A DNA stretch of 64,000 nucleotides from Sipunculus nudus (GCA_026874595.1 CM049316.1:5720339-5784338); one strand, 5' to 3'; shown: positions 36,810 through 49,030, counted from the stretch's first letter. Notes: a model not told the origin generated them from the letters alone. Numbers and translations are program-made.

Positions 36810-38445
36810 TGGGGCTTAGCATGTAAAATAATTAAAGTTTTAAAAAGATTCAAGAAGTTAGGATGCCGGAAGTGGGGGGGGGGGGGGGGGGGCAGCGCTT
36901 TATCGGCCCTGACATTACGACCAGATTAATGTTTGTCAGAGTGCCTTTAAAGCTAGGTCTGCATGAGGCATGCATTATAAGGCCCCATGAGGATGAAAAT
37001 ATTTTCGTCACTTTCCCCATGACCTACACTGTCAGTAGACATAAACCAGACTAATCGTTAGCATTTTTAGTATACTTTCTAACAACACCAGTTTACTTCA
37101 TTTTGGGTGGTTTGACTGATTTTGACATGCAGTATTAATTCAAAGATGTCCACTTCTATTTAGCCAAGAAAGGCTACTTTTCGTTCTATGTTCTCCCTTG
37201 ATGTTTCCTGTGAATATTAATATGTTAAATAAGCTGTCTTGGTGGGAACCATTTAAACGAGCCCGACATATCCGAAATGTTTATGTCTAGTCCATAGCAA
37301 TTATATAAGGAGCAAGTTTAGTATAAAGGCCAATCAAACCCATTTCCAACTCTCTGTCCTTGAGTTAAGGGGCCCAAGACTGATTCTTATAAAAAATATA
37401 TTTGTATCAGTAATTTTAAATAGAAATTTGAGATAATCATATTAATGTTTTTATATTTTTTAACGTATTCTTACATTATATATAAATATATATTATATAT
37501 ATGTTGTTATATATTATATATATGTTGTTCATTACCTATATATATAACTGGAAAAATTTACGTGAATTTCACTCAAATGTATTTAGAAATGTGCCATGCA
37601 GAGACATTTTCCAGGGGCATAGTTAACATCTGTTGTCTTAAATTTATATCTATGTTATCCGTCTATACATTTGCATGTCCGTCCAGCAATCCCTCTAAAT
37701 ACTGACAATTTTGAGTCTGCAGATGTCAGACAACAACATATTTTGAAATACATGTACCATAACCACAAAATAATACCACTATTTCATATTAGGTCTTATT
37801 ATTATCCGCCAATCAGACCGATCTGAGGAACAGATGTTACCACCACTTTTGTCTTAAATATGAAGAGGAGAGACTTGTATAAGAATTCCGTATTCTTCTG
37901 TTACAGATTAAAATGCACGGTTTTGATTGCTGACTTTATTTATTTTAGTTCAACATAAACATTATACGCACCTCTAAATGGGTTGTTGCCTCTTCAGGTT
38001 CATATTAGCAGATCTAGTTCATATAGTCCGTTCATTTTCAAATATTAGAAACCTCGTATAAAGGAGGTCATCTTGTATATTTCGATATGAGAACGCATTA
38101 TTTAAAGTTACCCATTCACCTACTTTTTTTTAAAAAAGAATTTATTTCTGGCTTGTAAGAATATGTAACATAAGGTGTTAGGTTGCATATGTGAGGAGAA
38201 AGGACACTTGTTGCAAAATGCCATTTGGAAAGCTCTGGCTAATCTGACTCGTCCTTGTGGAATGTGTTTTGATTATTTTGGCGGCCCCCACATATTCTTT
38301 AAACATTGATATGAACAAAACAAGCAGCCTGTGTGCGGTGACATCCATGTCTTTTGATCTATTTTTATAAAATCTCAAAGGGATTACCTCTAGTTCATAA
38401 AGGTCATATAACTAAATAAGCCCTCTAACATAATTGTATCCGCCA
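36810..38445. other. No gene recognised
   Basis: Includes a poly-G tract at about 36873-36892 and AT-rich repeats near 37470-37545 with ATATATGTTGTTATATATTA-type duplications. No exon was supported. Confidence 0.4.
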
Positions 38446-38449
38446 AAAC

Positions 38450-39450
38450 AAAGTTTTTGACCGGGTTCCGCCGCCGTCGTCGCGTTCGTTTCCGGAATAG
38501 AACTCTGAGACCACTAGACAGATTCTTCCGAAACTTTACATCATTATCGGGTCATTATCGGGTGCCAGATATTTTTCGTCGACCTCTGACCTTTCCTCTC
38601 TCCAGTGACTCCATGTGTGCGTCTGTTTGACACACTAACCCACATATCTTTGGACTCGTTTCATCAATCAGGCTAAACATTTTACACAAATGTAGCCCTT
38701 GGATAGCTTTATAACATACACAAAAATTGTCACGCCACCTGCAACCAGTTTTGCACAGCGTCCAACTGTTGATCCGCCTTGGGATAAAATCACTCATATT
38801 TCTGCAGTGGTTGGACTTATCCACCTGAAATTTTGCATGTGTATACATCCTGGATAGCTTTCTTGATTTTATGACAGCTTGCGCCACCTACATTCACGTT
38901 CAGGCTGCAGACATCCAGGCTTATATCTCCGGACTGGTTTGACGTATCCTCCTGAAACTTTGCATGTGTATAGATTTCACATAGCTCGTTATCATACTCG
39001 GACATTTTTTGCATAGTGTCCGTCTGTTTGTCTGCCATTGGATAAAATCACTCATATCTTGGCAGTTGTTTGACTCATCTGGCTGAAATTTGGCATGTAT
39101 ATACATCTTTGATAGCTTTCTGGATTTTGTGGCAGGTGGCGCAACCTGCATTTATGTTTACGCTGCAGACATCCATGCTGATATCTCAGGTCTCACATAG
39201 CTCTATATCCTACACAAAACTGGTGGCGGCAACTTCAACCATTTTTGCACAGCATCCTTCTGTTCGTCTGCTGTGGGATAAAGTCACTCATTTACAGGCA
39301 GTGGTTTGAATTATCTGCCTACAATTTTACATATGTATACAACTTGAATAGCTTTCTTGATTTTATGACAGGTGGCGCCACCTACATTCACGTCCATGCT
39401 GCAGACATCCAGGCTTATATCTCTGGACTGGTTTGACGAGCAGCTGGCTT
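38450..39450 (+). repeat. Tandem array, third family (~250-bp units)
   Basis: Diverged units repeat the blocks GATAAAATCACTCATAT (near 38784 and 39044, with a variant near 39280), TTTGCATGTGTATA, GATAGCTTTCTTGATTTTATG, AGGTGGCGCCACCTACATTC (as GCGCCACCTAC), and CTGCAGACATCC. Spacings are about 240-260 bp. The unit again contains a GGTGGCGCCACC-type palindrome, best preserved near 39371-39382. The array begins after GCCGCCGTCGTCGCGTTCG at about 38465. Confidence 0.75.
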
Positions 39451-39484
39451 TGCAGTCTAAAAATCATACCCCTTAGACTTATTA

Positions 39485-39577
39485 GACAGTCGTACGTGCG
39501 AGATTGTATGTCGTACGTACTAGAGAGTATGCCGTATGTACGAGATAATATGTTATGCATTCGAGATAAATATTTAT
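39485..39577 (+). repeat. Minisatellite of GTCGTACGTACGAGA-type units
   Basis: About four diverged ~22-bp units built on GT(C/A)GTACGTACGAGA end in CGAGATAAATATTTAT. A shorter inverted relative lies at 31078-31117. The ending CGAGATAAATATTT also occurs in the element copies at 27.4 and 50.8 kb. Confidence 0.6.
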
Positions 39578-40029
39578 TTTTTTCCTTTACCAGGTGGTAT
39601 CAATACGCTTTCGTAGCAATACACTTGAATATTGAATTTAAATGATTCAGATTTATACAGAACGTAGGAAACTGATACAACGCCATTGGAATACATATTT
39701 TGCTTTATTTATGAAATATCTGAAAGTATAAATAAAAGGATTAATCATCTGAAAAATGTATATAAAATACATAAAGTACTTATCTTGCAAAGTTTCTGTA
39801 ATGTAATGATAAATGTTTACCATTCATTTTTTATTTTAATTAAAGGATTACAAACGTAATAATTGACAAATGATTCCACTGACCAAGTTCTGTTATCTGG
39901 TTACATTATAACAATTTTTTTTTTTGGGGGGGGGGGGGTTACAAAACGTAGAACAAATTCTATAAATTATCATGCACTTTTATCAAATATATAATCCGTG
40001 CTTGAATTAAAACCTCAGGGCTTTAGTAT

Positions 40030-40838
40030 CCTCCATAAAAAACAAACAAACTTGACCATACAGGAATCCCCCCCCCCCGCCGCGAAATGATTATAAGGGA
40101 CTGAGCTTATCTTTTACCATTAGATCAAATTTAGTTTCTTTTTTTAGAAACCGTAGAACAAATTCTATAAATTAACTTATGCATGTTAATGGTTTAAACT
40201 AGGCCTTACTGAAAATAATTTCTGCCACACCGAGCATGAAAAAAAGTTTTAACAGAGTCCGCCTTCCTGAAATCACAAGAAAGCATCTAGAATATGCTGC
40301 ATGATAGACCAGTTTCACGTGTCGGTAACAGGATGATAACTGAAGGCGATTGATGAGATAATTACTTTGATATTTTCATCTGTTTTCTCCAAAATTACGT
40401 TTTTGTTGATTTTTCTAGATATACAAAACGAATGACATGAACTTTAATCAAATATATAACCAACGCTTTAATTGAAACTTCGAGGTATTAGTGTCCTCCA
40501 TAAAAAAAAACTTGACCAAAAAACAAACCCTCTGCTGCAAAACGATTCTAACGCGTTAAGCTTTGGTTATCTTTTACCATTAGATAAAATTACATTTCTT
40601 TTTGTTACAATCCAAAGAAGAAATTCTATAAATTATCATATACATTCTAATTATTTTAAGTTGGATTAACTGAAAGATTTGCTTTGCCACGCAGAGCATG
40701 AAAAAAGAAGTGTAGGAGAAAAGTCCACTGTCCAGAACCACAGTCCTGCACAGGATAGCTTGTATAATTAGCTGCATTATAGACCCGTTTCACGTGTCGG
40801 TAATAGGATGGTAGTGTCCTCCGTGAAAAAGAAGTTGA
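40030..40838 (-). pseudogene. Two decayed tandem copies of the 3' end of the SAM/HECT-like gene
   Basis: Read on the minus strand, segments ending near 40803 and near 40325 repeat the last coding part of the neighbouring gene, from about the catalytic-Cys region (CACGTGAAAC, GGTCTAT-ATGCAGC, then a TATCCTGTG-like block) onward into the 3' flank with GGTCAA and a CATGGAGGACAC-type block. The two copies are about 470 bp apart and share further sequence such as AATTCTATAAATTATCAT. Stops and small indels show that they do not code. They record local tandem duplication of the gene's 3' end. Confidence 0.55.
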
Positions 40839-40882
40839 CCAAACTGGAAGATGCCCTGCCGCGTTGAACACATTGCTTGAAT

Positions 40883-43800
40883 TTAAACAATATCCATTGT
40901 CCAGATGCCACTATCCAGAACCGATCGCATTTCGCTCCGAAAGACAGGATAACTCGGATACTCTGCAGCAATTTCTAGGACCATCCCACATGTGTGGCCG
41001 ATAGGACGACGAGAGAAATCGGACATAGCTGAAAAAATGACCCTAATTTTCTCGTTGTTTTTCACCAAGATATTTAAACCAGTGCAGTACCGAAGTAGAA
41101 GCTTGAGAGTGCGTACGTCACTCTCTATGATAAACTGCTTTAGGTATTCGCGCGTCTGTTGTTCGGTTGCACTGATCACAGATGGAAATTCCAGACGCTT
41201 AATTACCTTTCTAGGAGTTGGCACTGAGTTTTTGTACATGTTGTTCAGTTCCGTTCGGTCGATTGGTGATGTCTGGATAACGTATTTCCAGTTGTCTAAA
41301 ACGAACATCGTCTCTTGTAACATTTGTTTGTGAGAAATTTCACAGAGAAGACTTCGCATGGTATCCTTTTTTGGCATCTTCTTGCAGTTAAACCTGGCCA
41401 AAACATCCAATAATTCTTCCGTCTCCACGCTGTCAAAATTTGTGAGGGATTCTCGTAGGAAATGTCCCTCTTCGTCTCCTACAAAATTGAGGAATGATTC
41501 GATAAGCTCCTCTTCCGTAGGCGGATATCCGAAAGTCGCCATCATGTAGGCCTTCGAAATCTGTGTGGGCAGGAACTTGAATTGCTGCAATCCATATAAG
41601 AGAATTCTACCTGTAGCCTGCCACTGTTTTTCTTGAAAATCATGCCGCAGACAGGGCACCTTCTCCATGGTGCCTAAGGTACATGTCTCGTAAAATTCAT
41701 CCCAAAATTCGGTCAAACAGTCGATCAAGACGCCAGTTCCTTCTCCCTTTTCCTTTTTGCCGTTTGGAAGCAGCACTGACACATGAATAGTTTTTTGTAA
41801 AATATCTTCTCTGCTGAATGCCTCAATCATTCCTGGAAGGGTATTCCCTCTTGTAACTTCTATTACATCAACAGAATGTGTGTGCGAGTTGTCTGTTAAT
41901 TCCGCTGGAGGATAAGTTTCATCCGCTGTTATCGGTTCCGAAGCAACACCAGAGGAAACATGACAGATGTCAGCCTGTTCAGACCCACTTTGACTACCAG
42001 TACTAGGTATATTTCTGTTTTCATAGAGACTTAAGGGCGTTGACGTCATAGGACGGGTACATTGATCTAAGTCAGGCAGGTCTTCATTTGTAATATGGCT
42101 GAGTTCGAGAACACTCTGGAGAAGATCTTGGTCGTCCTGGATAAGTGGTAGGGTTGGGTTTTCATCTGATGGCCCACTTGTTGGTCCGAATGCTATTTTA
42201 GAATCATCCAAATCATCTTCCTTATTGTCCAAATCAAAAATTGGAAGAGTGTCTGAGTCAGTCTCATATTCTGTTTTCTTTTTGGTGCACAAGTAGAACC
42301 GTAAAATGCGCATATTTGTCTTTTCATACAGACTTCCTACTGTGACATTTTCCAGCCCGTCCAGTTTGAAATCCAACAAAGAATAGTCATACTGATCGAG
42401 CGGGCCACGCGAAGATATGTTTTGTGGAAAGAACAACTCCTTCGCTTTTGTAAGAATGTCAGGTGGAGTACTGCTTTTGTTAATAGAGAAGTTTCGCGTT
42501 CCTCCACCGGATTTAGCACGCACTTGCTTGTAGGAGTAAGACTTGAAATCGTAATCCATCCACCCAACTTCTATTTTCCTAGTTAGCTTTGTTGAATTCT
42601 TTGAGTTTGCTGCTGTATTTACTCCACCTGTTGTATCCCTTTTTCTCTGGTTGAACTTTAACCGCAAGCGATCCAATACAGAGAGAGACTTTGGCATGGC
42701 AGACTTTCCGTAGTTTCGCGCAAGATACCGATCACCCTCAAGTGGGAGGTACTTGCAGAGGGACTCATTATCCATGAGTGGAAGTGTTGTCGCAGTTATC
42801 TGAAATAGTGAAAGTTTCGTTGATTTGATACCAACAAATTAATTTCCAAAGGAAAATTATTTTTTAGATCATATCATAAGAGTCACTAACATTCACAACC
42901 GAACATTATTTTAATTCTAAATATAAAACAAAGGTATCAATGAGTGTGAAAACTTTTAAAAGACTGTTTTCAGCAAGTATTTACGACAACTAAAGCCATA
43001 TTGTAATAATGGATCCAAATACAACACCGTTGCGTACATTCTAGATTGTTTCTACTGCTGCGCACAACGTGTAGAGAGGTGCAACACACTTGAGTATATA
43101 TTACGGTGTATAAATACCTTTATTCGTTCTGTTTAAGTTTTGTTCAGATCGGATCGTTGTTATTAATACAATGGAGTGCTGTGTCATTTACATTTTAAAT
43201 AAGTGCCTTACACCCATCAGTGCCATGAATGACCAGATTGTATCCCTGTTTTACAGATCATATTGATATTCTTTTCACCAAATGAGAAGGAAACACAACA
43301 GAGCCAAAAACGTCAGGAGCTACCACCCGTGTCTAGTTGTGTGCTGCACTTTTGAACTGGTGGGTTATTGGGGGGGGGGGGGGGGACCTGATACGAGTAT
43401 TAACAATTCAGGGATAATGTAACATTATATTTGTAAGCCTCCAATTGAATCGCTTGTATGCTTTGTTAACTAAATTGATCCACTCATCTAGGTCACAATT
43501 GGCTTATGGGTCATGACGCTAAGCTGATTTTGCCACATTTCAATTGGATGCTGCACATAACTGTAGATATCTATTTTTTTCCAAGAAATTATATATTGAA
43601 GATATGAATATTTAACGAAACCTATCTGCATATACAATTTAAGAGTCCCTGCTTAGATTATTATTATTCAATGGACTTGAGAATACCAATATATTATAAA
43701 TAGTAGTAAGAGCATACGTATCGTGTTAATACCTTCTCACTTTGGTTGGAAAAGTTCAAACAAAATATTTGAATGACAAAATCTTGGTCGACACAGAAGG

Positions 43801-44460
43801 CAGCAACTAAAGATTATTTCATGTGCATCCCATTATTCGAGAAACATGTCTGCAACATTTTCGTGATGATAGCTGTGGTTTTTCTGGAGACATTTGGTAC
43901 AGAAGATAGACAGGGAATGATCGTTTAAAGGACGATTAAAACTGGGTAAAAATTGAAAAATTACAATTCGATGAAGCAGATCTTACATTTCAGTTTATAC
44001 ACACGTTTGTATTATTACCAGCCATTTAACTGTACCTGCGCATTCTTGTGCTTTGTATGTATTTTAACGTATTTGATTTATTTTAATGAATTGTTAAATG
44101 TTTTGCGTTTCAATTTGTAACTTACATATAATATAGTAATAGACAAATATTACCCAAAATTTATTGGGGCAACACAAAACAGTTGTTCAGCAGCCTTAAA
44201 CAATATGTAGAGTCGGACTTAATTACACAGACAGTGACCCTGAGGGCATGGCTGGACGCTGTACCAACGTTAATTATAACTCTAATCATGTAAATCTTTC
44301 ACCCATGGCTGGGTCGTGAACCTGGACACAAAATTAAAATACGCATGTAGTAAACTCAATTGCTTACTTTCTCCTTTTTCATCAGATCAATGGCGTCCTT
44401 CTCTACTCCTCCATTTTCCAGATATTCATAGAAATCGTCGTCACTTAGACTGTCAGTCAT
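40883..44460 (-). CDS. SAM-like plus divergent HECT-like E3 ubiquitin-ligase family protein, 669 aa
   Basis: Two coding exons. Exon 1 is 44460-44368 (31 codons, MTDSLSDDDFYEYLENGG...), donor AAA then GTAAGC. Exon 2 is 42799-40883 (638 codons plus stop), acceptor CTATTTCAG. The 1568-bp intron is phase 0. Joining the exons makes a SAM-like module of about residues 8-60 that ends with the typical L-P-L-E-G-D-R-Y. A low-complexity acidic and Ser/Thr-rich middle region follows (about 180-330). The C-terminal ~300 residues have the layout of a HECT domain: G-T-G-V then F-W-D-E-F, and near the end L-L-R-Y-C-T-G, then G-H-T-C-G with a Cys 35 residues from the C-terminus (TGT at 40990-40988), where the HECT thioester Cys sits. 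The N-lobe is weakly conserved and no Zn finger is seen. It is most like the G2E3-like families expanded in molluscs and corals (inference). A possible 5'-UTR acceptor (CTTTCAG) lies just upstream of the ATG. Confidence 0.8.
42800..44367 (-). other. Intron of the SAM/HECT-like gene
   Basis: A 1568-bp intron. It contains a poly-G tract on the plus strand near 43370-43385 and a TATGGGTCATGACGCTAAGC block near 43505, which is a relic of the head of the 15.5-kb satellite family. No additional exon was recognised inside. Confidence 0.75.
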
Positions 44461-44860
44461 GTTGTACCTGAAAGCACGTTTAGTAAAAAAATCAATAATC
44501 AAAATGTTATTTTAATGTGCGTAAGCAATAATTTTTTTTCTTCCTATGTACATTTTATCTGTTTAAAATGGTTTATGTATTTGATCCTGTATAAAGGATT
44601 GCTTGGGCTTTTCTATCCGCATAGACAATGAGTCTCAAAATCATTTAGTTTGGGTGTTGAACAATTTTTTGGCGTGCACCGATACAGTTAACAAACACAC
44701 ACACACACCACCACCCCGCAGACACACACACACACCTTATAAAAGACCAGCACCCACGCCTACCCACCAGATAACTATGCCCCCCCCCCTCCCGCAATAA
44801 CGACCCCGGAGACAATATTCCCCCGATCAACAGCCCCCCCCCCCAGATAATTAGCGAACA

Positions 44861-45483
44861 GTGAAACCTCGAAATTATAACCACCAAAGGACCTTGATAG
44901 AAGGTCGCATTTTCGAATCGGTCGTCTAGTGAATTCTGATTAAAAAATACAAGTGATCCATGGGTCATGTCGCTCAGCCAACTGACATGTTTACAATATG
45001 TCCTTGCCCAAGCAACTAATAAAGATAATGTAGGTTGTATCATTCATGCCAAGTAGCTAAAGTTCATTAAGACCCATAACACAACACATTTCGTGAAAAT
45101 CCCTCTAACCATTCATAAGGAAGCTTGCAATTTGTGTGTATTTTACATTAATTCTTGGCTGCTCGAACCCAAGTCTCGTTAGATTCTAGGTCTAATAGTT
45201 ACGATTTGTGCCCTGTTAACAGACGACTGCATCTTTGAAGGTTTCAAAAATAGAGAAAAATGCGAAAGAAATACAGGTGGCAACACCAGTATGCAAGAAC
45301 TGATGAAATGGACAGAAGGACAGGCAGACAGACAGACAGACAGACAGATGGACAGATGGACAAAGACTCACTTTCAGTCAGCCGAGCTAAAAATCAAAAA
45401 GAAATTGGGGACGTAAAAATGTGATCGTTATTTCGAGGTGGTCGCTAAACTTAGATATGGTTTTTAGTCTCGAGAGGTTTGAC
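44861..45483. mobile_element. DNA-element ends ACAGTGAAACCTCG / CGAGAGGTTTGACTGT with a nested insertion
   Basis: The left end reads ACAGTGAAACCTCGAAATTA and the right end, reversed, reads ACAGTCAAACCTCTCGAGAC, an imperfect terminal inverted repeat. Similar AAACCTC...GCGACCACC ends occur at 55970 and 56871. The sequence between is mostly a different repeat (44943-45400), so the outer element was interrupted. Pogo/Tigger-like transposons have comparable CAGTNAAACCTC ends. That family assignment is an inference. Confidence 0.55.
44943..45400 (+). mobile_element. Short complete copy of the pearl-like family (single core unit)
   Basis: It starts with CAAGTGATCCATGGGTCATG and continues for about 150 bp with the same head found at 15523 (ACATGTT-ACAATATGTCCTTGC and AAGATAATGTAGGT). 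It then has one satellite core unit (GATTCTAGGTCTAAT, TTACGATTTGTGCCCTG, AGGTGGCAACACC), a GACA microsatellite, and ends CTTTCAGTCAGCCGAGC then TAAAAA. It defines both ends of the family in one compact copy. Confidence 0.75.
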
Positions 45484-45484
45484 T

Positions 45485-45487
<3 letters not shown>

Positions 45488-45542
<55 letters not shown>
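45488..45542. repeat. (TA)n microsatellite
   Basis: A run of about 55 bp directly after the right end of the nested element. Confidence 0.95.
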
Positions 45543-45544
<2 letters not shown>

Positions 45545-45549
45545 GGTTT

Positions 45550-48500
45550 AAGTGTATACGTTTAAAAAAATAATTATGTATTATATTTTTAGGAATGATA
45601 GCGATAAAAGTACAAGAGTGTTTAAACTAAAGGAGACATTTTGTTTCACGTTATCATGATTATTTTTATTGTGATGATGCTTTAAATTAAGAGACTTTGT
45701 TGCGAGTCTAATATATGTCAGATAATGTAGATAAAGGCTGCCTTGAGTACACTGGACTTCATAGTTTATGGATATATTGTATTATCTGAAAGGCTGGCCC
45801 ACACCTATGCCATGTAATGAACATTTAATGTAATGTTATTTCCTTGTAGTCGGGTTGTTGAATCCAAATTTTAGGTGTACATAGAAAAAAATGGGAGGAA
45901 GCTGATCTTGGTGTAATTTGATGCGCAAATATCTGTAGAATGAAATATAAAAAAATCGTTAAATCCGCTTTCGTGAAAGTGTGTTTTACTGCAGTTTTAA
46001 ATTTTAATATTTTAAAAATAAAAAATAATGTAGGAAGTCCCTTACTAAGTAATATTAGAAGCCCACTTGTCATATTAATGCATGTAGTACACACCATAAA
46101 CATTTACAGATGTATTCTTGGTTAAATGAGTCCACAAGAGTGATCTTCAGGAATTTAAGTTTAAACTAAAATTTACATTTTAATAAAATTGAAAATACAT
46201 TCATATCCAAAGTTGATTTATTGTTTATTGTTAAAGCAGGTAAAACATCCCCGGTACATAATTTGGTCCCATTAGAAGCAGTTATCAATTCAACTACTGT
46301 TTAAATCTTTGAAAGTAAATTTAATTGAATTTAAATTAAAGTTTTAAAAGGGGTATATTTCTATTATTAAACATCAATTGAAGGGTATTTTGTTTAGTGA
46401 CAAGTTTTACATTGATGTAAATACAGCATACTAGAAGCAGTTTGCGATGTCTTTGTTGTTACAATCCACGTCAATGGTCTTCTAGAATTCTTTTTTAAAT
46501 TTTAATTAATTTTAAAAATATAATTTTGTTTATATTCAGGATTTCCAGAATGTTTGCATCAAAGCCAGTTAGACACCCTCTTTTAATAATTTTGGATGCT
46601 GGAAACATTAGAAACAATTATAAATTTAATTTTGAACTTTCTTAAAAATTTAAAACACACACACACATATACATGTATCGATATATATATACATGTATAT
46701 ATATTTATATATACATTGTAGGTATATATATATATATGTGAACATAGGTAATATATATCTGCTCTAATTACTACAATGAAACTGGGAATAAGAGGCATTG
46801 TAAAAAAGGGCGGATCACATCCATATGGAGCTACCTGAGCAGTGAGATTAATTAAACATGTAAAGTAAGCATGATATTTTGCATGCACACACACACACAC
46901 ATAAAGTTACCTCATGATTAAAATGGTAAATTAGCTTAAAAACTTACAATGACAATGACACTTACATATGTGTTTTCATAAAAACAAGCGACTTAATCTG
47001 TGACTTTGACATTTTTAACAAAAAGTTCTTCTCTGCAGTTGTTCATAAGTGGGCGAAGTTTGCATTCAATTATCCAAATTGAAGAGGAATTTGTCAACTG
47101 AAAACAAGTTTTTTTCTGGGACATTGACCTTTGACCTTGTAGCTTTGTGGTTTTGGTCCTTCAGATGCAAACTGTTTGTTAAGTGGAAAATTATGAAAGT
47201 GGATAAAGATTGGTAACATAGCACCAAAAAATATCTGGTGCCAGGAAATTACGAAATAGCCACCTTAACTCAGATAAGTACCGGTATAGGCATTGCTGTG
47301 GAGAATCAGCCAAGGTATTTCTGAGACGAGCTCTCTGTTGTATTTTATAAAAACGCTTCAACCAATCACGTACGTATATCTGAGGCCAGTACGTAATTGA
47401 CAGACGTAAATAGTTTATATTGCCCTGGCTGTAAGACAGCACCGCCAAGGCATGCCTGTCTACATGCCTATGATATCACATCTATCTGTAGATAATATTA
47501 GCGGTTCTGGCCTGCCTATTCCAAATATATGATTTACAATAACAGCATGAGCATGTCGTGTGAAATACGCTACACCAATAGCACAAATGTCGAGCCCCTG
47601 ACAGTGGTCTAACCAATACACGAATTACAATCAGGCCCGCTTAATGTAATATAGGTTAATGCTTCCGTTTATAGTCACCTATATCTGACTATATCTGACT
47701 CTGACTATTTAATGACATGAAAAAATCCCCTAATCATGGCCGGGACCTTATTGTAATGCAAGTTCGCATATAATTACACATCTAACCAGAACAAAGTTGA
47801 CCACGGGGGCAATTTAGAAGAGTGAAATTAGTGAAGCACAGTTCCCCTCGGGGCACCGTAGGCATTCAGTAAAGTTCATACATACAGATGAGGTCAAGGT
47901 GCCTCTTTGATACTAAGAACAATGTTTTCATACCTGCGTGCGTGAACGTGTGCCCTGGCGGTGTAAGCGTGTGAAACAACCATAAAACGTGCTTGTGAAT
48001 GGAAAATTCCGTTAAGACACATAAAGTTGGAGGTCTTAAGATCACTTACGGAGTTAACAAGACACGAATACATTTAAACATCGTTTATACGAATAGCTCT
48101 GGGGATTCCGGTTTTCTTCAGTTTCCGATGTATGAAAATGCACCAGGAATTAAAATTGCCTACCTGTTGCCAAGTACTGGACGTCAAATACTGACAGATA
48201 AAAATACATGAAACTAGCCAACAATAAACGCTTACTTTGATATTTATTAACTGTTCCCGTTAATGTAAGTAATATAGAATGTTATTTACAAAATCATTCA
48301 ACGTGACCCTGGAATAATCAGATCCAGTTGGTATCGTAAGTAATTCCAGGGATAAGTAGCCGGGATTTCTCACCTTGCATTAAATTAATCACCATTATGT
48401 ATCACTAATAAAAACTGCATAAAATTGTTTGGAATTATACGGTCTTTAAACAAACTGCTTTGGGTATTCCCTCATATTTGGATTCTGAATAAACAAATGA

Positions 48501-48655
48501 TTTTTCTCTCAGTTAACAAGTTCGGATAAACCAATTTTTAATAAAGGTGTTCTGGAATAAAACGAAGCTATGACCTTTCTCAAATACAACCCCTGGATTG
48601 TTCCATCATAATGTATTTTGTTTTCATCAAACACGGTAATGTTATATATGTGTTG
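45550..48655. other. No supported gene; simple repeats
   Basis: AT-rich sequence with CA/TA repeats at 46650-46735 and 46885-46902. A 70-codon ATG-initiated frame at 47999-48211 (+) has ordinary composition but no recognisable domain, promoter or splice partner. An 85-codon frame on the minus strand at 47191-47448 is equally unsupported. Confidence 0.4.
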
Positions 48656-48661
48656 GTAATA

Positions 48662-48771
48662 GCCCAATGAAATTTAATGCAAGCCGTGAGGTTTGCGAGC
48701 CGTTTAGGCGAGCCTGCCATGATTGACACAAGCCAAGCAAATCTTATCGCTTGCTTTACATTTCATTGGGC
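48662..48771. mobile_element. 110-bp foldback element (MITE-like)
   Basis: The left arm GCCCAATGAAATTTAATGC and the right arm (reverse complement GCCCAATGAAATGTAAAGC) pair over about 35 bp, with a short central region. Two-nucleotide TA-type flanks are possible but were not resolved. No coding content. Confidence 0.7.
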
Positions 48772-48965
48772 AAAAACTGATTTGTCCTAGATGCCCCGCC
48801 CCCTTGGTCGAAGGTCACGGGTGTTATTGTTGTGGCTATCAACCAATTCTTTGCCATATTTGGAAAGTCACCATGCAACTCCACTTGCATGGTCTCTTTT
48901 CATGACCCTGTGATGCAATGAGATTTGAACGTACAGTTAGAACAAAGGAAAATACGTCGCATGTG

Positions 48966-48969
<4 letters not shown>

Positions 48970-49027
<58 letters not shown>
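48970..49027. repeat. (TA)n microsatellite
   Basis: About 58 bp of alternating TA. Open frames encoding I-Y repeats across it are artefacts. Confidence 0.95.

Positions 49028-49029
<2 letters not shown>

Positions 49030-49030
<1 letters not shown>

Noticed and set aside
40656-40971. Short minus-strand frames downstream of the ligase gene
   Set aside because: They are out-of-frame or decayed copies of the gene's 3' end and are annotated as pseudogene sequence.
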